A stretch of DNA of 64,000 bases from Parvibaculum sp002684405 (GCA_965140395.1 OZ223206.1:496001-560000); one strand, 5' to 3'; numbered from the stretch's first letter, positions 18,714 to 26,302 are shown. A program made the numbers and translations. Notes: generated from the sequence alone by a model not told the origin.

Positions 18714-19256
18714 ATGCCCGGCATCGACGAAACGCGCGACTTCATTCCGCTCAACATTGCCGTGATGACAGTTTCCGACACGCGCAAACCCGAGACCGAC
18801 AAATCGGGCGACGTGCTGGCGGAACGCATCGAGGCGGCCGGACACAGCCTCGCCGACCGCACCATCGTCAGCGACGAAGTCACGCGCATCCGCGCGCAGC
18901 TCCTGCGCTGGATCGCGGACAAGGACATAGACGTGGTGATCTCCACGGGCGGAACGGGGCTCACCGGCCGCGACGTGACGCCGGAAGCCTTCTTCTCCGT
19001 CTATGACAAGGAAATCGAGGGTTTCGCGGCGCTCTTCCACCGCATTTCGTTCGACAAGATCGGCACCTCCACCATCCAGTCCCGCGCCACGGCGGGCGTC
19101 GCGCATGGCACCTATCTCTTCGCGCTGCCCGGCTCGCCCGGCGCCTGCAAGGACGGCTGGGACGAAATCCTGAAATACCAGCTCGACTACCGCTACCGCC
19201 CCTGCAATTTCGTGGAAATCATGCCCCGGCTTCAGGAGCATGTCGGGCGGGGGTGA
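18714..19256 (+). CDS. moaB: molybdenum cofactor biosynthesis protein MoaB
   Basis: This 180-residue protein of the MoaB/MogA fold acts on molybdopterin, adenylylating it before metal insertion in family members of this type. The fold signature is visible: IAVMTVSDTR near the start, DVVISTGGTGLTGRDVTPEAF in the middle (the GGTG loop binds molybdopterin) and ALPGSPGACKDGWDEIL near the end. No other molybdenum genes are adjacent. It follows the transglycosylase gene after 156 bp. Confidence 0.94.
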   Translation: MPGIDETRDFIPLNIAVMTVSDTRKPETDKSGDVLAERIEAAGHSLADRTIVSDEVTRIRAQLLRWIADKDIDVVISTGGTGLTGRDVTPEAFFSVYDKEIEGFAALFHRISFDKIGTSTIQSRATAGVAHGTYLFALPGSPGACKDGWDEILKYQLDYRYRPCNFVEIMPRLQEHVGRG

Positions 19257-19340
19257 AGAAGAACCGCGCCACGTAGCGAAAGCCCGGCGGGCCAATCGGT
19301 ATTTCCTCTTGTCGTCAGGCTTTGGGCCCCCGGGGTCAGG

Positions 19341-20237
19341 TCATCCGGTCCTGGTGCTTTCCAGCAGCATCCGATGCGATCTATTCAGCAGCTCTCGCCC
19401 CGCCTGATCGAGACCTCCGCTTTTCTCTCTTGTAGATAGCGACGTGAACGTAAAAGAATTCAAATCCGATTCTTTGATCATGTTTCGATTGGTCTTGATA
19501 AAAATAGTTTCCAGTGGGCATATACTTCGCCCGAAAAAAGCATTTTCGAAAAGCGGGTCTCCCTCGCGCAAAGTATCTTCATATCCAAGGCTCCGCTTTC
19601 CTGTATTGAATTCCTCATATTGAGGAAGAAGCGAGCTAATCGACCAGCCTTGTTTGAGCACTTCCTGCGAAATTCCAATTTCATATCTTGCGATAACGTC
19701 TTCTTTTTCTAGAAAATCCTCAACATCATAAAACCCCGCCGCTACAAGGTGCTTGAAAGCCTTTGACGACAAGGCATAAGCAGTCGTTTGCACATGTATA
19801 AAAGGGGGTTCATAGTCAAATAGATCACCAAACCGAACCGAGAAACTTGAAGACATAGGAAGTATATTTATAGAACCCCCAACCATCACAATGGTATCAG
19901 ACAGGCGCGAAAGAAAACCGTCATACCAAGGCATGGAAAAATATGTGGGCACAAAAGGGCCCCTCATTGAAGAATTTACAAACATATAGGCGTCATAGGA
20001 GAGATGATTGAACTGTCTTACGAATTCTACGACGCCACCAAAATCATGATTCTTATTCTTTATTTGAATATATTTTACGTTCTCATGCTCAGTAAGCGGC
20101 ACCGAACAATCCCCTGATATAAACACAAAATAATCCGCTGCATCATCCACAGCTGTGTTCATAAAAAATACGAAATTGTCCCTGTAAGTTTCGTTTAACT
20201 CATAAAAGTGGTATATTATGGCTACTTTTTCTATCAT
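19341..20237 (-). CDS. low-GC orphan protein, possible RgpF-like glycosyltransferase
   Basis: This 298-residue protein starts VAIIYHFYELNETYRDNFVFF and contains NKNHDFGGVVEFVRQF, YDAYMFVNSSMRGPFVP, HVQTTAYALSSKAFKHLV and EDVIARYEIGISQEVLKQGW. The order (an N-terminal nucleotide-sugar-like fold, an N-S-x-R-G-P-F segment, then a mid-protein Q-T-x-A-Y block) resembles rhamnan-synthesis F and related polysaccharide glycosyltransferases, but I cannot confirm the family. Three 60-base lines I counted (19681, 19801, 20161) total 64 G/C of 180 (36 percent), against about 65 percent around them. Composition and isolation suggest recent transfer. No mobility gene accompanies it. Confidence 0.8.
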   Translation of the reverse strand: MIEKVAIIYHFYELNETYRDNFVFFMNTAVDDAADYFVFISGDCSVPLTEHENVKYIQIKNKNHDFGGVVEFVRQFNHLSYDAYMFVNSSMRGPFVPTYFSMPWYDGFLSRLSDTIVMVGGSINILPMSSSFSVRFGDLFDYEPPFIHVQTTAYALSSKAFKHLVAAGFYDVEDFLEKEDVIARYEIGISQEVLKQGWSISSLLPQYEEFNTGKRSLGYEDTLREGDPLFENAFFGRSICPLETIFIKTNRNMIKESDLNSFTFTSLSTREKSGGLDQAGRELLNRSHRMLLESTRTG

Positions 20238-20302
20238 CTGTTTTCTTACCTACTTGGTCTTTTAAGCGGCAAAGTACACAAGTCCCAGAAAAGCAACCCG
20301 GC

Positions 20303-20332
20303 GTGTCCCCGGCTCAGGGGCCGGGATGACAC
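20303..20332. repeat. palindromic intergenic half-element
   Basis: GTGTCCCCGGCTC followed by GGGGCCGGGATGAC forms one imperfect hairpin and ends in the ATGAC common to the repeat family. It lies directly upstream of the low-GC orphan gene and next to the methyltransferase stop. Confidence 0.55.
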
Positions 20333-20347
20333 GCTATGACGGCAAAA

Positions 20348-21109
20348 CTACTCCGCCCGCGTCATCACATAGAACACGTATGAAAACTCGCCGAGAAAGC
20401 GCTCCGCGATATCGATCTCGCGATACATCTCGTTGAAAACGGCCTTGGCCTCTTCCACGCCCTCATATTCGCCCCAGCTTTTGCGGATTTCTTCCTTCAT
20501 CGGACCGTAATAGTCCGTGAACCAGTCCTCTTTCGGCAACACCGTTGTCGCCACGACGCGGTAACCCGCGCGTTTCGCGGCCTCGGTATTGGTCTCGACC
20601 GTTCCCATGCCGGGATACATTTCGCGCCAATAGTCCCAGGCTTCGGGCGAGGGCGTATCGGTCAGCCAGGTGAGTTCGGAGACGACGCAGGCGCCCGCGG
20701 GCTTCAGGTGTCGCCGCCAGGCGCGCAAGCCATCCTCGAAGCCCATCAGATAGATCGCGCCCTCCGACCAGATGAGGTCGAACGCCCCGTCGCCGAAGGG
20801 CAGCTCTTCCATGTCGGCGCGCTTCACCGTCAGCCGCTCGTCCGGCACCTCTTCGGCCACCGCGCGCGCATGCAGCTTGTCGAGAAAGGGCTCGAAAAGA
20901 TCGACCGCCGTGATGCGGCCCTGCGTCAGGGGCAGCAGGTCGAAAGCTTCCGGCCCCTGCCCGCAGCCGACATCGAGAATTTCAGGCGCGGGCGGCAGCT
21001 CCGGCACCAGCGCGAACGCCTCCGCCGTTGCGCGCGCACTGCCCGGCCCGTTGCGCGGCAGCTTCAACTGGATATCGAGAAACAGTTTGAAGGGATCGAG
21101 ATCACTCAT
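20348..21109 (-). CDS. class I SAM-dependent methyltransferase
   Basis: This 253-residue protein has motif I (ILDVGCGQGPEAFDLL, residues 44-59), the acidic loop ITAVDLFEPFLDKL and the post-motif FDLIWSEGAIYLMGFEDGL seen in small-molecule methyltransferases of the UbiE/Methyltransf_11 type. Its start overlaps the TIGR04282 glycosyltransferase stop by four bases (ATGA), so it is the third gene of that operon. It lacks the conserved cysteines of arsenite methyltransferase ArsM, so an arsenic role is not supported. The substrate is unknown. Confidence 0.85.
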   Translation of the reverse strand: MSDLDPFKLFLDIQLKLPRNGPGSARATAEAFALVPELPPAPEILDVGCGQGPEAFDLLPLTQGRITAVDLFEPFLDKLHARAVAEEVPDERLTVKRADMEELPFGDGAFDLIWSEGAIYLMGFEDGLRAWRRHLKPAGACVVSELTWLTDTPSPEAWDYWREMYPGMGTVETNTEAAKRAGYRVVATTVLPKEDWFTDYYGPMKEEIRKSWGEYEGVEEAKAVFNEMYREIDIAERFLGEFSYVFYVMTRAE

Positions 21110-21717
21110 TGTCGTTTCTGCCTTTCGGCCTCTTTCCAGCGGCGGTAATCCGCGCCGGTATCCACATCGTTCAATGTATCGGCAAGGGCAAGCGTCAGCC
21201 CTGCCCTTTCGATATTCGCCTTCGTATCGGCCAGCGTGTGTTCGCTCGACCAGCGCACATCCTCGAAGATTTCCGTCACGCGCGGAAAGCGTTTCATGCC
21301 GACAAGCCAGTAACCGCCATCCTCCGCCGGTCCGAGCACGGTATCGGCCCGGCCCAGCGCCGCAAAGGCACGGGCGATATGATCGCGCGTAATGCCGGGA
21401 ATGTCGCCGCCGACGATCACCACCGGGCCCCGCGGCAGGTCGCGGAAGAGCCGTCCCATGCGATCGCCCAGATCGCCTGCCCCTTGCGCAATGCGCGGCA
21501 CGCCTGCCGGCCAGACGCCCGTCTCATGCACCGCGCGATCCGGCGTCAGGGCGAGCACGGTCTGCCAGCGCGGATCGGGGGCGACGCGCCTCAACAGATC
21601 GCCGCATGTCCGGCGAAAAAAGGCGAGCGCCGCCACATCGCCGATCTCGCGGGCAAGGCGGGTCTTCACCCGGCCGAGGCGCGGTGCCTTGGCCATGACC
21701 ACGAGCTGCCTGTCCAT
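21106..21717 (-). CDS. TIGR04282/DUF2064 family glycosyltransferase
   Basis: This 203-residue protein has the DUF2064 nucleotidyl/glycosyltransferase fold: VMAKAPRLGRVKTRLAREIG at residues 7-26, VVIVGGDIPGITRDHI in the centre, then LGPAEDGGYWLVGMKR. The family is named for arsenosugar biosynthesis in cyanobacteria and is widely paired with TIGR04283, as it is here with the gene 12 bp upstream. It overlaps the downstream methyltransferase by ATGA. The sugar acceptor cannot be inferred. Confidence 0.9.
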   Translation of the reverse strand: MDRQLVVMAKAPRLGRVKTRLAREIGDVAALAFFRRTCGDLLRRVAPDPRWQTVLALTPDRAVHETGVWPAGVPRIAQGAGDLGDRMGRLFRDLPRGPVVIVGGDIPGITRDHIARAFAALGRADTVLGPAEDGGYWLVGMKRFPRVTEIFEDVRWSSEHTLADTKANIERAGLTLALADTLNDVDTGADYRRWKEAERQKRQ

Positions 21718-21729
21718 GAAATATTCCGT

Positions 21730-22434
21730 TTACTGATAGATGCGGGCGATCAGCCGGGGCGGTACGCGCAGGTAATAGAGCGTGAGGCAGGTGAAATTGC
21801 GCAGCATGCGCGCGGCAAAGCCGTCGCGGATATAGCGGTGCGGGCTCGTGACGGCGCGCGAGCGCAGCATCACCAGACGCCGCCGCCCGATCCGGCGCAC
21901 GAGGTCCACATCCTCCATCAGCGGCATGTCGCGATAGCCGCCGAGCTGTTCGTAAAGCCGCCGGTTGATGAGCAGCCCCTGATCGCCATAGGGCAACCGC
22001 AGGATCGCGCAGCGCAATGCCACGATGGTTTCCAGAAAGCGCGCCCAGCCCGAAAAATCGTCCAGCGTGAAACGGAAGGCGGCGGCGATCTCGGAGCTGC
22101 GGAAGCGTCCGGCCTCGACCTGCTCCAGAAATTTCGACACTTCTTCGTCCCAGCCCGTTTCCAGCACGGTGTCGGCATGGAGAAAGAGCAGCCAGTCGCC
22201 TTTCGCCTCGCGCGCGCCGGACGCAAGCTGGGGCCCCCGCCCCCTCTCGCCCGCCACCAGATGGGCGCCGGCCGCCTCGACCACGTCCAGCGTGCCGTCG
22301 GTGGAACCGCCATCGGACACGATGACTTCCTTCACGCGGCCGCGCACCACCGCGCCCACCAGCGGGAACATCGCGCGGGGCAGTTCGTCTTCGGCATTCA
22401 GGGTCGGAATGATCACACTCAACATGCGGGCCAA
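21730..22434 (-). CDS. TIGR04283 family GT-A glycosyltransferase
   Basis: This 234-residue family 2 glycosyltransferase begins LSVIIPTLNAEDELP. It carries EVIVSDGGSTDGTLDVVEAAG for nucleotide-sugar binding and the metal-binding LFLHADTVL (DXD-like HAD), then YGDQGLLINRRLYEQLGGY and PLMEDVDLVRRI with the catalytic ED. The Arg-rich GERGRGPQLASGA loop is diagnostic of TIGR04283. It leads a three-gene operon with TIGR04282 and a methyltransferase. The promoter region is shared divergently with the radical SAM gene. Confidence 0.92.
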   Translation of the reverse strand: MARMLSVIIPTLNAEDELPRAMFPLVGAVVRGRVKEVIVSDGGSTDGTLDVVEAAGAHLVAGERGRGPQLASGAREAKGDWLLFLHADTVLETGWDEEVSKFLEQVEAGRFRSSEIAAAFRFTLDDFSGWARFLETIVALRCAILRLPYGDQGLLINRRLYEQLGGYRDMPLMEDVDLVRRIGRRRLVMLRSRAVTSPHRYIRDGFAARMLRNFTCLTLYYLRVPPRLIARIYQ

Positions 22435-22487
22435 TTAGCCATGGAGCGCAGTCACACTGCAAGGAAACTGTCCCCTGCCGGATAAAT

Positions 22488-22519
22488 GTTCTTGTTCTGT
22501 TCTCGCGTTCTGCTAGGAT
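22488..22519 (+). promoter_or_regulatory. LexA-type box overlapping the promoter of the radical SAM gene
   Basis: GTTCTTGTTCTGTTC at 22488-22502 matches the alphaproteobacterial SOS operator GTTC-N7-GTTC exactly. It overlaps a candidate -35, TTGTTC (22492-22497), which is 16 bases from a -10, TAGGAT (22514-22519). The predicted transcript would begin at or next to the ATG at 22526. Match to the consensus is seen; LexA binding is inferred. Confidence 0.65.
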
Positions 22520-22525
22520 TTCCTC

Positions 22526-23731
22526 ATGACGATGAGTCGCCACATAGCGCGTCCCGGCCGCACCGCCCGTCCCCACGCCAGTTCCCCGATTGGCTCCAAG
22601 GCGGTGGCGCGGCCGTCCCGGCTCCCCAACGCCCCGTCCCCCGTACCCCAAGGCGTGAGCGAGCCCAACCTGCCCCCCGATGGCCGCCGTGGCCGGGGCG
22701 CGCTTACCAACCGCTCAGGCCGGTTCGAGCCGCGCGGCTATGAGCTGGAAGACGATGGCTGGGAGGGGCTTTCGGCCATCCCGGCGCTGAAGACCGAAGT
22801 GACGGTCGAGAGCCCGAAGACCATCATTACGCGCAACCAGTCGCCCGACATTTCCTTCGACCGCTCGATCAATCCCTATCGGGGCTGCGAGCATGGCTGC
22901 GTCTACTGCTTCGCCCGTCCGACCCATGCCTATATGGGGCTGTCGGCCGGGCTCGATTTCGAGAGCCGCCTTTTCGCCAAGCCCAATGCGGCGCAGCTTC
23001 TGGCGCGCGAGCTTTCCAAGCCCGGCTATGAGGTGCGCCCCATCGCCATCGGCACCAATACCGATCCCTATCAGCCGATCGAGCAGCGCTACCGCATCAC
23101 GCGGTCGATCCTCGAGGTGCTGTCGGCCTATAACCATCCCGTCACCATCGTGACCAAATCCGCACAGGTGACGCGCGATCTCGACATCCTGTCCGACATG
23201 GCAAAGCGCAATCTCGTCAAGGTCGCGATCTCGGTGACGACGCTGGATGCCAGGCTCGCCCGCGAGATGGAACCGCGCGCCTCGACCCCGTCCAAACGCA
23301 TGGAGGCGCTTTCCATCCTGTCGGAAGCAGGCGTGCCGACGGGCGTGATGGTCGCGCCCGTCATCCCCGCCCTCAACGACAGCGAGATCGAACGCATATT
23401 GCAGGGCGCGGCCCATGCGGGCGTCACGCAGGCCGGTTTCGTCCTGTTGCGCCTGCCACTTGAAATCGCCGACCTCTTCAAGGAATGGCTGGCCGAAAAC
23501 GTGCCGGACAGCGCCGATCACGTCATGTCCCTCATCCGCCAGATGCGCGGCGGCAAGGAATATGACGCCGAATGGAACCGCCGCATGAGGGGCACCGGCC
23601 CTTACGCCTGGCAGATCGCCCGCCGCTTCGAAATCGCCGCCCGCAAGCTCGGCCTCAACAAGATCAAGTCCGACCTCGACTGCGAACGGTTTCAGGTGCC
23701 GGGCCGGGGCAAACAGCTGGAATTGCTGTGA
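22526..23731 (+). CDS. PA0069-family radical SAM protein (SplB-like)
   Basis: This 401-residue protein carries the radical SAM cluster ligands Cys121, Cys125 and Cys128 in NPYRGCEHGCVYCFARPTH. It then has the PA0069 landmarks LDFESRLFAKPNA, IAIGTNTDPYQPIEQ and EWNRRMRGTGPYA. The family is related to spore photoproduct lyase, but its reaction is unknown. The first 55 residues are Arg/Pro-rich and poorly ordered, and the conserved part begins at GRGALTNRSGRFEPRGYE. A LexA-type box overlaps its promoter, suggesting induction by DNA damage. It is divergent from the TIGR04283 operon. Confidence 0.93.
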   Translation: MTMSRHIARPGRTARPHASSPIGSKAVARPSRLPNAPSPVPQGVSEPNLPPDGRRGRGALTNRSGRFEPRGYELEDDGWEGLSAIPALKTEVTVESPKTIITRNQSPDISFDRSINPYRGCEHGCVYCFARPTHAYMGLSAGLDFESRLFAKPNAAQLLARELSKPGYEVRPIAIGTNTDPYQPIEQRYRITRSILEVLSAYNHPVTIVTKSAQVTRDLDILSDMAKRNLVKVAISVTTLDARLAREMEPRASTPSKRMEALSILSEAGVPTGVMVAPVIPALNDSEIERILQGAAHAGVTQAGFVLLRLPLEIADLFKEWLAENVPDSADHVMSLIRQMRGGKEYDAEWNRRMRGTGPYAWQIARRFEIAARKLGLNKIKSDLDCERFQVPGRGKQLELL

Positions 23732-23744
23732 GGTTCCTCTAGCC

Positions 23745-23828
23745 GTCATGGCCCGGCTCGTCCGGGCCATCCACGTCTTCCTTCCGTGTAGCGAAGACAT
23801 GGATACCCCGCATAAAGCGGGGCATGAC
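23745..23828. repeat. palindromic intergenic repeat, complete two-hairpin module
   Basis: This is the same module as at 3848, beginning GTCATGGCCCGGCTCG and ending AAAGCGGGGCATGAC, with the inner pair CCACGTCTT/AAGACATGG. It starts 14 bases after the radical SAM stop codon, and its first hairpin could end that transcript. Confidence 0.85.
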
Positions 23829-23866
23829 GATGCGTGTCTTGGCAAAGCCCGGCAACAAAATCCAAC

Positions 23867-24012
23867 GTCATCCCGGCGAAAGCCGGGACCCACTCGCCTC
23901 TCCCCAGCCCGCCTAAACCGTTTGAGGCACTGCGGAGCATGCAAGCCGCAACCCAACCGCATCTCATCCATATGCCGATCTGCCAATGGGTCCCGGCTTT
24001 CGCCGGGATGAC
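23867..24012. repeat. pair of inverted half-elements upstream of rnhB
   Basis: GTCATCCCGGCGAAAGCCGG opens the left half (23867-23892), and the exact inverse, ending CTTTCGCCGGGATGAC, lies at 23987-24012. Each half is a hairpin, and the two halves are also complementary over about 26 bases. About 94 bases of unremarkable sequence lie between them. Together with the module at 23745 this fills most of the 352-base gap before rnhB. Confidence 0.85.
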
Positions 24013-24083
24013 ACCAAAGGAGAATTTGGCCGAGAGGGAAAGGACAGTTGAGATTTGGCGGGGGAAATCACAAACTCCGCCCC

Positions 24084-24794
24084 ATGCCACGCGCGCCCAA
24101 ACCGAAAATCGCCACCACGCCCGACTTCACCTTCGAGGAAGAAGCAGGCGCGCCCACCGCGCTCGTCTGCGGCGTGGACGAAGCGGGCCGGGGTCCGCTG
24201 GCCGGGCCGGTCGTCGCCGCCGCCGTCATTCTCGATCCCGCGCATCTTCCGCCCGGCCTGAACGATTCCAAAAAGCTCACCGCAAAGAGGCGCGAGGCGC
24301 TCTACGACCTCATCCGCGATCAGGCGCAGGTCGGCGTCGGCATGGCGAGCGTCGAGGAGATCGACCGCATCAACATCCTCGCCGCCTCCATGCTGGCCAT
24401 GGCCCGCGCGGTGGCGGCGTTGCCCGCCACGCCTGCCCATGCCCTTATCGACGGCAACCGGTCGCCGGAGCTTCCCTGCCCCGCCACGCCGGTCGTCAAG
24501 GGCGACAGCCGCTCGCTCTCCATCGCCGCGGCCTCCATCGTCGCCAAGGTCACGCGCGACCGGATGATGGTCGAAATGGCCGCCGAGTTTCCCGCCTATG
24601 GATTCGAGCGGCATATGGGCTACGGCACGAAACAGCACCTCGAAGCGCTCGAAAAAGCCGGCGCCTGCCCGCATCACCGAAAAAGTTTCGCGCCCGTCGC
24701 CGCCCTTGGAACCCAAGATATTGAGTCCGCAGAGTCCCGAGAGACTCGATTTAGTGTTTCCGAATCCGTTAACCCATTGATTCCACAAAAGTAA
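24084..24794 (+). CDS. rnhB: ribonuclease HII
   Basis: This 236-residue enzyme removes RNA from RNA-DNA hybrids and nicks at single ribonucleotides in DNA. The catalytic Asp32-Glu33 pair is in CGVDEAGRGPLAGPV, followed by LNDSKKLTAKRRE and HALIDGNR with the third acidic residue. KGDSRSLSIAAASIVAKVTRD and the RHMGYGTKQH motif complete the core. The ATG at 24084 was preferred because the residues before it are not conserved. The last 24 codons (after GTQDIE) form an unconserved tail that overlaps the ccrM control region with its GANTC sites. Confidence 0.95.
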   Translation: MPRAPKPKIATTPDFTFEEEAGAPTALVCGVDEAGRGPLAGPVVAAAVILDPAHLPPGLNDSKKLTAKRREALYDLIRDQAQVGVGMASVEEIDRINILAASMLAMARAVAALPATPAHALIDGNRSPELPCPATPVVKGDSRSLSIAAASIVAKVTRDRMMVEMAAEFPAYGFERHMGYGTKQHLEALEKAGACPHHRKSFAPVAALGTQDIESAESRETRFSVSESVNPLIPQK

Positions 24795-24823
24795 TTGACG
24801 CCGATTCGCGACCTCGCCATGAT
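24723..24823 (+). promoter_or_regulatory. ccrM promoter with six GANTC methylation sites
   Basis: GANTC occurs at 24723, 24732, 24743, 24762, 24779 and 24803, six times in 85 bases. A promoter TTGACG (24795-24800), 17-base spacer, CATGAT (24818-24823) follows. The last site, CGATTCG, falls between -35 and -10 and fits the YGANTCR context reported for GcrA-activated promoters. A TTAACC element resembling a CtrA half-site is at 24770. Sites are read directly; methylation control of ccrM is inferred from Caulobacter biology. Confidence 0.75.
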
Positions 24824-24862
24824 CGCCGGCTCCAACGGGGCACATGTAGAGGGGTTTCGAAC

Positions 24863-25966
24863 GTGGCACGGGTCAGCAACGGCAAGGTAGAGTCCGCCGA
24901 GAGGATCATTCAGGGGAACTGCGTCGAGGCAATGAACGCCCTGCCGGCGAATTCGGTCGATCTGATTTTCGCGGACCCGCCCTACAACCTCCAGCTCGGC
25001 GGCGACCTCACCCGCCCCGACCAGTCCAAGGTCGATGCCGTTACCGACGAGTGGGACAAGTTCGAGAGCTTCGAGGCCTATGACCGCTTCACGCGGGAAT
25101 GGCTCGCCGCGGCGCGCCGCGTGCTGAAGCCCACCGGCGCCATCTGGGTGATCGGCTCCTATCACAACATTTTCCGCGTCGGCGCGAGCCTTCAGGATCT
25201 CGGCTACTGGATCATGAACGATGTCGTGTGGCGCAAGTCGAACCCGATGCCGAATTTCCGCGGCACGCGCTTCACCAATGCGCATGAAACGCTGATCTGG
25301 GCCGTGCGCGATGCCGACCAGAAGAAATACACCTTCAACTACGACGCCATGAAGGCGCTCAACGAAGACCTTCAGATGCGCTCCGACTGGCTGATCCCGA
25401 TCTGCAATGGCGGCGAGCGGCTGAAGGACGAGGACGGCAACAAGGCCCATGCGACGCAGAAGCCCGAAGCGCTTCTCCACCGCGTGCTGCTCGCCACCAC
25501 CAACCCGGGCGATGTCGTGCTCGACCCCTTCTTCGGCTCCGGCACCACGGGCGCGGTCGCCAAGAAGCTCGGCCGCAAGTTCATCGGCATCGAGCGCGAG
25601 GCGAAATACATCAAGGTCGCGCGCGAGCGTATCCGCCAGGTGCAGCCCACCGCGCCGGAAGACCTCAAGGTCACGCAGTCCAAAAAAGCCGCGCCGCGCA
25701 TTCCCTTCGGCACGATTGTCGAGCGCGGCCTGCTGGAGCCCGGCACCAAGCTTTACGACCCGCAGCGCCGTCACGCGGCCCGCGTGCGCGCCGACGGCTC
25801 GCTCGTCTGCGCCGACGCCACCGGCTCCATCCACAAGATCGGCGCCCATGTGCAGGGCCTCGAAGCCTGCAATGGCTGGACCTATTGGCACTTCAAGACG
25901 GACGGCAAGCTGAAGCCCATCGACATGCTCCGCCAGAAGCTGCGTGCCGAGATGGGCGAGGGGTAA
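24863..25966 (+). CDS. ccrM: CcrM-type DNA adenine-N6 methyltransferase (GANTC)
   Basis: This 367-residue beta-class N6-adenine methyltransferase modifies GANTC and links DNA methylation to the cell cycle in Alphaproteobacteria. The catalytic motif DPPYN is at 38-42. TDEWDKFESFEAYD and VWRKSNPMPNFRGTRFTNAHE are typical of CcrM, and the SAM motif DPFFGSGTTG is near residue 220. The roughly 90-residue C-terminal domain found in CcrM orthologues is present (GTIVERGLLEPG to MLRQKLRAEMGEG). It starts with GTG about 33 bases from the predicted transcription start. No restriction partner is adjacent, so this is an orphan methyltransferase. Confidence 0.97.
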   Translation: MARVSNGKVESAERIIQGNCVEAMNALPANSVDLIFADPPYNLQLGGDLTRPDQSKVDAVTDEWDKFESFEAYDRFTREWLAAARRVLKPTGAIWVIGSYHNIFRVGASLQDLGYWIMNDVVWRKSNPMPNFRGTRFTNAHETLIWAVRDADQKKYTFNYDAMKALNEDLQMRSDWLIPICNGGERLKDEDGNKAHATQKPEALLHRVLLATTNPGDVVLDPFFGSGTTGAVAKKLGRKFIGIEREAKYIKVARERIRQVQPTAPEDLKVTQSKKAAPRIPFGTIVERGLLEPGTKLYDPQRRHAARVRADGSLVCADATGSIHKIGAHVQGLEACNGWTYWHFKTDGKLKPIDMLRQKLRAEMGEG

Positions 25967-25980
25967 GTCCCCCCTTATTC

Positions 25981-26068
25981 GTCATGCCCCGCTTCATGCG
26001 GGGCATCCACGCCTTTCTGTCATCGTCGATCCAAAGACGTGGATGGCCCGGACAAGCCGGGCCATGAC
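25981..26068. repeat. palindromic intergenic repeat, complete module in inverted orientation
   Basis: It begins GTCATGCCCCGCTTC and ends CCGGGCCATGAC, the reverse complement of the module at 3848, 23745 and 49325. It starts 14 bases after the ccrM stop codon and may end that transcript. Confidence 0.85.
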
Positions 26069-26079
26069 AAAGGAAGAGT

Positions 26080-26163
26080 GTCATCCCGGCGAAAGCCGGG
26101 ACCCAATCCACGTTTCAGCGCGTTGTGACGCGAGTGGATCCCGGGAGCAAGTCCCGGGATGAC
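26080..26163. repeat. palindromic intergenic repeat, mixed halves
   Basis: The left half, GTCATCCCGGCGAAAG onward, equals that at 23867. The right half ends GTCCCGGGATGAC and has a different stem. Between them TCCAC and GTGGA can pair, preserving the general module layout. Confidence 0.8.
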
Positions 26164-26204
26164 AATGTATTTTGTGGTTACGGCAGAAAATCAAAAAGCT
26201 CTGC

Positions 26205-26288
26205 GTCGTCCCGGCACTCGTTGCCGGGCCCCATTAGCACAGCGGTATGTCGTCGAGGCGAGTGGGTCCCGGCTTTCGCCGGGATGAC
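26205..26288. repeat. palindromic intergenic repeat, mixed halves
   Basis: The left half runs GTCGTCCCGGCACTCG to CGGGCCCCA, and the right half is the TGGGTCCCGG...ATGAC form seen at 23987. It ends 14 bases before the mutY stop. With the two preceding elements it makes a 308-base block that is almost entirely palindromic repeat. Confidence 0.8.
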
Positions 26289-26302
26289 ACCCTCTGGTGA
26301 AA

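Noticed and set aside
20348..21109. Methyltransferase considered as arsenite methyltransferase ArsM
   Set aside because: The conserved ArsM cysteines are missing despite the TIGR04282/TIGR04283 neighbours.
25981..26288. Clustered repeats considered as a CRISPR array
   Set aside because: Units are palindromic, unequal in length and alternate in orientation. There are no regular unique spacers and no cas genes.
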